Below are positions 15,124-19,704 of a stretch of 19,704 bases of DNA, one piece after another. The position numbers were made by a program, and so were the translations under genes. Position 1 is the stretch's first letter. Every line of letters begins with the position of its first letter. Origin of the DNA: Bacteroidales bacterium UBA3663. Lineage in GTDB: Bacteria; Bacteroidota; Bacteroidia; Bacteroidales; UBA3663. The notes under the pieces are model-generated. The model worked only from the letters and a program-made list of their open reading frames with translations. It was not told where the DNA came from and did not search any database. Where the stretch lies: the NCBI GenBank assembly GCA_002373755.1, contig DFJU01000037.1, forward strand, positions 7,796 to 27,499, given 5' to 3'.

Positions 15124-16035
15124 TTACAGCGTTTTGATGAATGCAATGGCGACCAAATAGAGCATCATTGCGGGAGCCGCCAACAGCAAAGAATCGAAGC
15201 GATCCCACAAGCCGCCATGACCGGGCAACAACGTGCCGGAATCCTTCACTCCGACGGCTCGTTTCACAAAACTTTCCACCAAATCGCCAAAAGTACCGAA
15301 CACGCTGACCGTCAGGCCAAGGCCAACCCAATCCAATCGGCTATAGTGCTGTAGCTCATGCAAATCCTGTCCGAAAAAGCCCCAAAATGAAGCCTGATAG
15401 AGCGCAAGTCCCAACATCGCGTTGAACAAACATCCTCCCCAAAAGCCTTCCCACGTCTTTTTTGGCGACACACGCTCAAATAACTTATGTCGGCCAAGAG
15501 TGATGCCGGTCAGATATGCGCCGGAATCGTTGCACCACAAGAAAAAGAACAGGGCAAGCAACATGATTCCATTATAATCGTCTTCGATGTTGCCAAGCGG
15601 AATTGCAATGCTATGGAATGCTATCGAATTGAGCATCGACAACGGAAGCGCGATGTAGATTTGCCCCAAAATGACGTAGGCAAGTTCGCGAATCGGATTC
15701 TGCTGTGCCGAATACAGACGGCTGATGAAAAGCACAAGCATGTAAATCAGATAGAGCACAAAAACATTGTTGCCCAACGACGTAATGTGCGATGCATCAA
15801 GGAAGAAGCACCAGAAAAGGGTGACGCCGCCTAAACTGTGCATCCAGCGCGTGATGTTGACCTCCCGCGAGATGTTGATGATGTTATAGAACTCCATCAG
15901 CACGCCGAAAATCAGGACCGAAAACAAAACTGCGAACGAGTACGCGCCACCCAAAACGCACGCAATGATTGAACCGACAATGACAAGACCTGTCAAAGTG
16001 CGCTGCAACAGTGAGTAATTGAACAATTTGCTCAT
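15124..16035 (-). CDS. cdsA: Phosphatidate cytidylyltransferase CdsA
   Basis: CdsA makes CDP-diacylglycerol from CTP and phosphatidic acid, the branch point of phospholipid synthesis, in the inner membrane. The 303-residue protein has about eight hydrophobic segments. The C-terminal family signature is complete (SFVKRAVGVKDSGTLLPGHG, then GLWDRFD), and NDSGAYLTG plus GRHKLFERVSPKKTWEG come before it. The start MSKLFNYSLLQRTLTG fits the family. It starts 9 bases after the ftsH stop codon on the same strand, so it is very likely the last gene of an rsfS-ftsH-cdsA operon. Nothing is unusual in length or active-site residues. Confidence 0.96.
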   Translation of the reverse strand: MSKLFNYSLLQRTLTGLVIVGSIIACVLGGAYSFAVLFSVLIFGVLMEFYNIINISREVNITRWMHSLGGVTLFWCFFLDASHITSLGNNVFVLYLIYMLVLFISRLYSAQQNPIRELAYVILGQIYIALPLSMLNSIAFHSIAIPLGNIEDDYNGIMLLALFFFLWCNDSGAYLTGITLGRHKLFERVSPKKTWEGFWGGCLFNAMLGLALYQASFWGFFGQDLHELQHYSRLDWVGLGLTVSVFGTFGDLVESFVKRAVGVKDSGTLLPGHGGLWDRFDSLLLAAPAMMLYLVAIAFIKTL

Positions 16036-16044
16036 AGCGTGGAA

Positions 16045-18060
16045 TTATTTTTTTGTTTTCATCAGCTCATCCGTGCGCGATGTCCATTGGCGCTCACCGA
16101 AGATTTCGATGACGTCTTCTGTGAAGATGACTTCCTTCTCCTCCAGACGCTGAGTGAGCTGTCCGTGACCGTCGGCATACGTCTTCAGCAACGTCTTGGC
16201 GCGTTCATACTGCTCAGAAATCAAGGCCGAAACCTCTTCGTCAATCACGCGCGCGCGTTCATCACTATATGGTTTCGAGAACCCGTAATCCTGTCCTGTG
16301 CTGTCGTAATAACAGATGTTCGGCAAACGCGAACTCATACCATAGTATGCTACCATTGCGTAAGCCTGCTTGGTGACACGTTCGAGGTCGTTGGCCGCAC
16401 CACTTGAAATGTGGCCGATAAAAAGTTCCTCAGCAGCGCGTCCGCCCAACAGCGAGCAAAGCTCGTCGCACATGGCCTCCTTTGTCGAAATCTGACGCTC
16501 TTCAGGCATATACCAAGCGGCACCCAAAGCCTTTCCGCGCGGCACAATCGTGACTTTGACCAACGGTGCGGCATATTGCAGATGCCAAGAAATCGTGGCG
16601 TGTCCGGCCTCGTGAATGGCGATGCTGTGCTTCTCCTCCTGCGTCATGATTTTCGACTTCTTCTCCAGACCACCGATGATGCGGTCAACGGCGTTGTTGA
16701 AGTCGGCTGCCTCGACGCGTTTCTTGTTGGCACGGGCAGCAATCAGTGCTGCCTCATTGCAGACATTGGCGATGTCGGCGCCTGAGAATCCTGGAGTCTG
16801 ACGTGCCAACTTCTTGATGTCTATGTTCTTGGCCAAGTGCAACGGCTTGAGGTGCACCTTGAAGATTTCCACGCGGTCGTTCAATTCGGGCAGGTCAACC
16901 GCAATCTGGCGGTCGAAGCGTCCGGCGCGCAGCAATGCTTTGTCGAGCATGTCGGCACGGTTGGTTGCGGCCAATATGATTACGCCGGAGTTCGTTCCGA
17001 AGCCGTCCATCTCGGTGAGCAGCTGGTTCAACGTGTTCTCGCGCTCGTCATTGCCACCGCTGAAGTTGCGTGTGCTGCGTGCGCGGCCGACGGCGTCGAT
17101 TTCGTCGATGAAGATGATGCATGGCGACTTCTCCTTTGCTTGGCGGAACAGGTCGCGCACGCGGCTCGCACCGACGCCGACAAACATCTCGACGAAATCA
17201 GAACCAGACATCGAGAAGAATGGAACATCGGCCTCGCCAGCTACTGCCTTGGCCAACAACGTCTTGCCCGTACCTGGAGGGCCTACGAGCAGGGCACCCT
17301 TCGGAATCTTGCCGCCCAGGTTGGTGTATCGCTCCGGATTTTTCAAAAATTCGACAATCTCCTGGACCTCCTGCTTGGCCTCGCTCAATCCAGCCACATC
17401 CTGGAAGGTGACCTTCATCTTGTTGTCCTTGTCGAAAACCATCGCCTTGCTGCGTCCGACGTTGAAAATTCCGAACGGGCCACCGCCGCGCTCCCCCATC
17501 GAACTTGAAATGTTGCGCAAGAAGAAGAACCAGAAGAAGATAATCATCAGCAAGAGCGGGCCGAAGTTGTACAGCAAGTCGCGTAGCGTGCTATTGCGCT
17601 CATATCGCACGTCAAGATTGCTGCATTGGCTTCCTTCGGCCGACTTCCAGATCTCGACCTCCTCGGCAAAGCGGTCGCAGCTCGGCAAATTCGACTGCAA
17701 CACGACACGATTGTTGGTGGCAGCCGTCTGTTTGAAGGCATCGGACAATGCTGGGAATGCCTCTCCCGGGTCCTTGCTCAACGTCGCAGTTGCCTCGGCC
17801 TCGCGCGCATCGACCACAACCTTGTCGAAAAAGCCCTGCTTCGTCAGCTGCTGGAATTGGCTATAGTCGATGGTGCGCTGCGTGTTGCCGTCGCTACTCA
17901 TATACATATAGACCAAAAATCCGCCGATGAGCAGATAAACGTAGAATATGTTGAAATGGAAACCGCGTTTTTCGCCATCTCCGTTGTTTGAACCGAACTT
18001 GATGAATTTCTCCTTTTCAGCGGCTTCCGCCTGCTTGTTGATGTCTTTTTCTGCAGCCAT
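16045..18060 (-). CDS. ftsH: ATP-dependent zinc metalloprotease FtsH
   Basis: FtsH is the membrane-anchored AAA+ protease that removes misassembled membrane proteins and short-lived regulators. The 671-residue product has a charged N-terminus, TM1 (about 35-54), a periplasmic domain, TM2 ([16 protein letters not shown], about 165-180), the AAA+ module with Walker A GPPGTGKT (260-267), pore motif FVGVG, Walker B IIFIDEID (D319, E320) and the second region of homology ([21 protein letters not shown]). The protease domain has HEAGH (483-487, zinc ligands H483 and H487) and [12 protein letters not shown], whose Asp is the third zinc ligand. All key residues are present. It follows rsfS by 41 bases and precedes cdsA by 9 bases. 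Confidence 0.98.
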   Translation of the reverse strand: MAAEKDINKQAEAAEKEKFIKFGSNNGDGEKRGFHFNIFYVYLLIGGFLVYMYMSSDGNTQRTIDYSQFQQLTKQGFFDKVVVDAREAEATATLSKDPGEAFPALSDAFKQTAATNNRVVLQSNLPSCDRFAEEVEIWKSAEGSQCSNLDVRYERNSTLRDLLYNFGPLLLMIIFFWFFFLRNISSSMGERGGGPFGIFNVGRSKAMVFDKDNKMKVTFQDVAGLSEAKQEVQEIVEFLKNPERYTNLGGKIPKGALLVGPPGTGKTLLAKAVAGEADVPFFSMSGSDFVEMFVGVGASRVRDLFRQAKEKSPCIIFIDEIDAVGRARSTRNFSGGNDERENTLNQLLTEMDGFGTNSGVIILAATNRADMLDKALLRAGRFDRQIAVDLPELNDRVEIFKVHLKPLHLAKNIDIKKLARQTPGFSGADIANVCNEAALIAARANKKRVEAADFNNAVDRIIGGLEKKSKIMTQEEKHSIAIHEAGHATISWHLQYAAPLVKVTIVPRGKALGAAWYMPEERQISTKEAMCDELCSLLGGRAAEELFIGHISSGAANDLERVTKQAYAMVAYYGMSSRLPNICYYDSTGQDYGFSKPYSDERARVIDEEVSALISEQYERAKTLLKTYADGHGQLTQRLEEKEVIFTEDVIEIFGERQWTSRTDELMKTKK

Positions 18061-18101
18061 GTGTCATTGTTTTGTTACTACGCGAATTTCCTTACTCCAC
18101 G

Positions 18102-18455
18102 TCAATCGACGTCCTCTATTGAAGTGATTTTGGCATCCTCCCACAGCGATTCAAGGCTGTAGAATTGCCGCGTCTCTGGCAGGAAAACATGCACGAGGAT
18201 GTAGCCATAGTCGATGGCGATCCACATACGGTTTTCCATTCCGACAACGCCGAGGCTCTGTTGGCCGATTTCATCGCGCACAGACTTCATCAGCGTGTTT
18301 GCGATGCCATAGACCTGTGTTGACGACGAGCCTTCGCACACCACGAAATACTGGAATGCGGCTTCGTCGAATTTTCGCATGTCAATCACCTGAATGTCGT
18401 GGGCTTTGCCATTCTGAAGCCCTGCGACTATGGATGTAAGCAGTTCGTCTTGCAA
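18102..18455 (-). CDS. rsfS: Ribosomal silencing factor RsfS, TTG start
   Basis: RsfS binds ribosomal protein L14 (uL14) and blocks joining of the 50S and 30S subunits when nutrients are short. The 117-residue protein has the family features: AGLQNGKAHDIQVIDM, FQYFVVCEGSSSTQVYGIANTL, GMENRMWIAIDYGYILVHVF and ETRQFYSLESLW. There is no ATG at the expected place. TTG at 18453-18455 gives the right N-terminus; ATT at 18459-18461 is another in-frame option before a stop at 18468. The first in-frame ATG (M26) would remove the first helix and strand. It leads the rsfS-ftsH-cdsA operon and is divergent from the DUF3127 gene across 214 bases. I see no consensus promoter for it. Confidence 0.93.
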   Translation of the reverse strand: MQDELLTSIVAGLQNGKAHDIQVIDMRKFDEAAFQYFVVCEGSSSTQVYGIANTLMKSVRDEIGQQSLGVVGMENRMWIAIDYGYILVHVFLPETRQFYSLESLWEDAKITSIEDVD

Positions 18456-18592
18456 AGTAATAAATGTCTATTGTTAAAAAAAATCAGGCGCGAAGATAGT
18501 GACAAAAAGCGACAAAAGCGAAAATCGCTCTCAAAAAGTGAAAAAGCAAATGTTTTTTCGTCCGATGTCTGCGCTCATATTGGTAAAAAGTT

Positions 18593-18600
18593 TATATTTG
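18593..18600 (+). promoter_or_regulatory. -7 element for the DUF3127 gene
   Basis: TATATTTG matches TAnnTTTG exactly; the -33 side is weak (TCTG at 18568-18571, 21-base spacer). Predicted transcription start is near 18607, about 60 bases before the ATG. Confidence 0.45.
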
Positions 18601-18669
18601 CACGCGTTTTTCGCCACAGAAAGGCCAGAAAAGCGAAAAAAAAACAAACTTTCAACACACAAACACAAC

Positions 18670-19128
18670 ATGGAAATCAAAGGCAAAGTAATTCAAGTCA
18701 TGCCTCTTCAGTCGGGCACAAGTCAACGCACAGGCAACGCCTGGAGAAAGCAGGACTACCTAATGGAAACATACGACCGTTTCCCGCGCAAAATATATTT
18801 CGGCTTCTTCGGCGATGCCATCGACCAATACCCACTTCAGGCCGGCGACGACATCAACTTGAGCTTCGACCTCGAAAGCCGCTCATATGTTGGTCGCGAC
18901 GGCGTTGAACGTTGGTCAACCGACGTGCGGGCATGGAAGGCTGAAAAGATTGATCCATCAATGATTCAGGCTCAGATGCCATACGGACAGCCGGCGCCGA
19001 CTGGCGTACCGCAGTTCCCTGCCGCACCTGCCCCGGCACAGCCATACGCACAACCGGCAATGGATGCTGCAAACGACCCAATGGCAACCGGCACTGCACC
19101 GAACGCATCAGAAGACCTTCCATTCTAA
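18670..19128 (+). CDS. DUF3127 OB-fold protein with SSB-like acidic tip
   Basis: This 152-residue protein matches the DUF3127 family of Bacteroidota. I chose ATG at 18670 (MEIKGKVIQVMPLQSG); the upstream in-frame start at 18499 would translate the promoter. The N-terminal domain (about 1-98) has the alternating strands of an OB fold: EIKGKVIQV, QDYLMETYD, KIYFGFFGD, DDINLSFDLESR, WSTDVRAWKAEKI. A Pro/Gln/Ala-rich disordered linker (about 100-145) leads to the C-terminal tip SEDLPF. Bacterial single-stranded DNA-binding proteins end in the same way (DDIPF in E. coli) to recruit repair and replication enzymes. A role in single-stranded nucleic-acid metabolism is thus inferred; the usual housekeeping ssb is presumably elsewhere. 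No Shine-Dalgarno is evident. Confidence 0.87.
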   Translation: MEIKGKVIQVMPLQSGTSQRTGNAWRKQDYLMETYDRFPRKIYFGFFGDAIDQYPLQAGDDINLSFDLESRSYVGRDGVERWSTDVRAWKAEKIDPSMIQAQMPYGQPAPTGVPQFPAAPAPAQPYAQPAMDAANDPMATGTAPNASEDLPF

Positions 19129-19210
19129 CCGCCTTGTCCTTCCTTTGTCAACCGAACTTGGCAAGAGAAGGGACTTTTTCTTGGCATAAAGCCAATTAGG
19201 TGGCAGAATG

Positions 19211-19241
19211 TTGCAAGAAGCGCGAATTTTGCATATTTTTG
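19211..19241 (+). promoter_or_regulatory. Promoter of pckA
   Basis: TTG (19211-19213), a 20-base spacer and TATTTTTG (19234-19241) match the Bacteroidota promoter layout well. Transcription should start near 19248, leaving a leader of about 56 bases. Confidence 0.6.
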
Positions 19242-19303
19242 CGCGGTCTGAAACACCAAGAGACTACATTTACCCATTATAAACCAAAAAAATCTAAGTA
19301 ATT

Positions 19304-19704
19304 ATGGCAAATTTGGATTTGACCAAGTATGGCATCACCGGCTCTACCGTGATTGCTCACAACCCTTCTTACGAGGAGTTGTTCAAGGCAGAAACCGACC
19401 CTTCTCTCACAGGTTACGAGAAAGGTCAGGTTACTGAATTAGGCGCTGTAAACGTAATGACTGGTATCTTCACCGGCCGTTCACCTAAGGATAAGTACAT
19501 CGTTGACAACGACGAGAGCCACAACAACGTATGGTGGACCTCTGAGGAGTACAAGAACGACAACCACCCAATGAGCGAGGATGTCTGGAACACCGTAAAG
19601 GAAATCGCCAAGAAGGAGCTGTCGAACAAGAAGCTCTACGTCGTTGACGCTTTCTGCGGTGCCAACAAGGCTACCCGTCTGGCTGTCCGCTTCATCGTTG
19701 AGGT
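19304..19704 (+). CDS. pckA: ATP-type phosphoenolpyruvate carboxykinase, 5' part only
   Basis: PckA interconverts oxaloacetate and phosphoenolpyruvate with ATP/ADP. In gut Bacteroidota it mainly runs in the carboxylating direction to fix CO2 on the way to succinate. About 133 residues are visible from ATG 19304 (MANLDLTKYGITG); the rest is beyond the window. VMTGIFTGRSPKDKYIVD is the N-terminal substrate-binding region containing the conserved Arg of TGRSPKDK, and KKLYVVDAFCGA follows it. The codon choice differs from most of the window (more CGT, GGT, GCT, AAG and AAC), consistent with a highly expressed gene and not with transfer. It has its own promoter, separate from the DUF3127 gene 175 bases upstream. 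Confidence 0.95.
   Translation, partial: MANLDLTKYGITGSTVIAHNPSYEELFKAETDPSLTGYEKGQVTELGAVNVMTGIFTGRSPKDKYIVDNDESHNNVWWTSEEYKNDNHPMSEDVWNTVKEIAKKELSNKKLYVVDAFCGANKATRLAVRFIVE

Noticed and set aside
19145..19195. Terminator after the DUF3127 gene (TTGGC/GCCAA stem)
   Set aside because: The stem is only 5 bp and has no T-run after it; the alternative pairing needs several G-U pairs.
19304..19704. Horizontal transfer of pckA because its codon use differs
   Set aside because: The bias toward a few codons is what highly expressed genes show, and PckA is central and abundant in this group.
1..19704. Mobile element, CRISPR array or defence island
   Set aside because: No transposase, integrase, cas, restriction or toxin-antitoxin gene and no regularly spaced long repeats were seen; the genes are core or common Bacteroidales genes.

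Overview
The window is chromosomal DNA from a member of the Bacteroidota, most likely order Bacteroidales (Prevotellaceae/Muribaculaceae-like). Several intergenic regions carry the Bacteroidota sigma-ABfr type -7 element TAnnTTTG, Shine-Dalgarno sequences are weak or absent, and the gene content is typical of the group: an EF-G2-like factor, rsfS-ftsH-cdsA, DUF4301, DUF3127 with an SSB-like tail, a RelA with a decayed hydrolase domain, and ATP-type PEP carboxykinase. I see no insertion sequence, CRISPR array, tRNA, rRNA or phage gene. The genus call is inference.

Layout. 1-1430 (-): an EF-G paralogue, cut by the window edge. 1716-4757 (+): a small lipoprotein, then a secreted GH78 alpha-L-rhamnosidase. 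4835-9335 (-): DUF4301 protein, NupG-type nucleoside transporter, RsmE 16S rRNA methyltransferase and a BI-1/YccA membrane protein, in transcription order. 9517-14155 (+): RelA, an acidic-tailed lipoprotein, and a secreted CE8 pectin methylesterase. 14237-18455 (-): rsfS-ftsH-cdsA, then, after a 302-base non-coding stretch, an HD-domain nucleotidase. 18670-19704 (+): DUF3127 SSB-like protein and the start of pckA. Strong hairpin terminators separate the convergent pairs at 4771-4819 and 14174-14224.

Functional themes. Several genes bear on growth and starvation control: the EF-G paralogue with altered GTPase motifs, RelA, ribosome silencing factor RsfS, RsmE and pckA. The rhamnosidase and pectin methylesterase suggest use of plant pectin (rhamnogalacturonan and homogalacturonan), but they are orphan genes with no susC/susD pair. 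rsfS-ftsH-cdsA joins ribosome silencing, membrane proteolysis and phospholipid synthesis in one probable operon.

Most of the window is ordinary core genome. The points most worth a second look are: the EF-G paralogue lacking canonical catalytic residues; a RelA whose HD hydrolase is decayed while its synthetase keeps the RxKD form; the uncharacterised DUF4301 protein with nucleotidyltransferase-like motifs; a possible ~70-nt structured small RNA or attenuator near 14871-14943; the DUF3127 protein ending in an SSB-type DLPF tip; and an 11-bp periodic repeat at about 2276-2410. I did not find convincing evidence of a wholly new multi-gene system.
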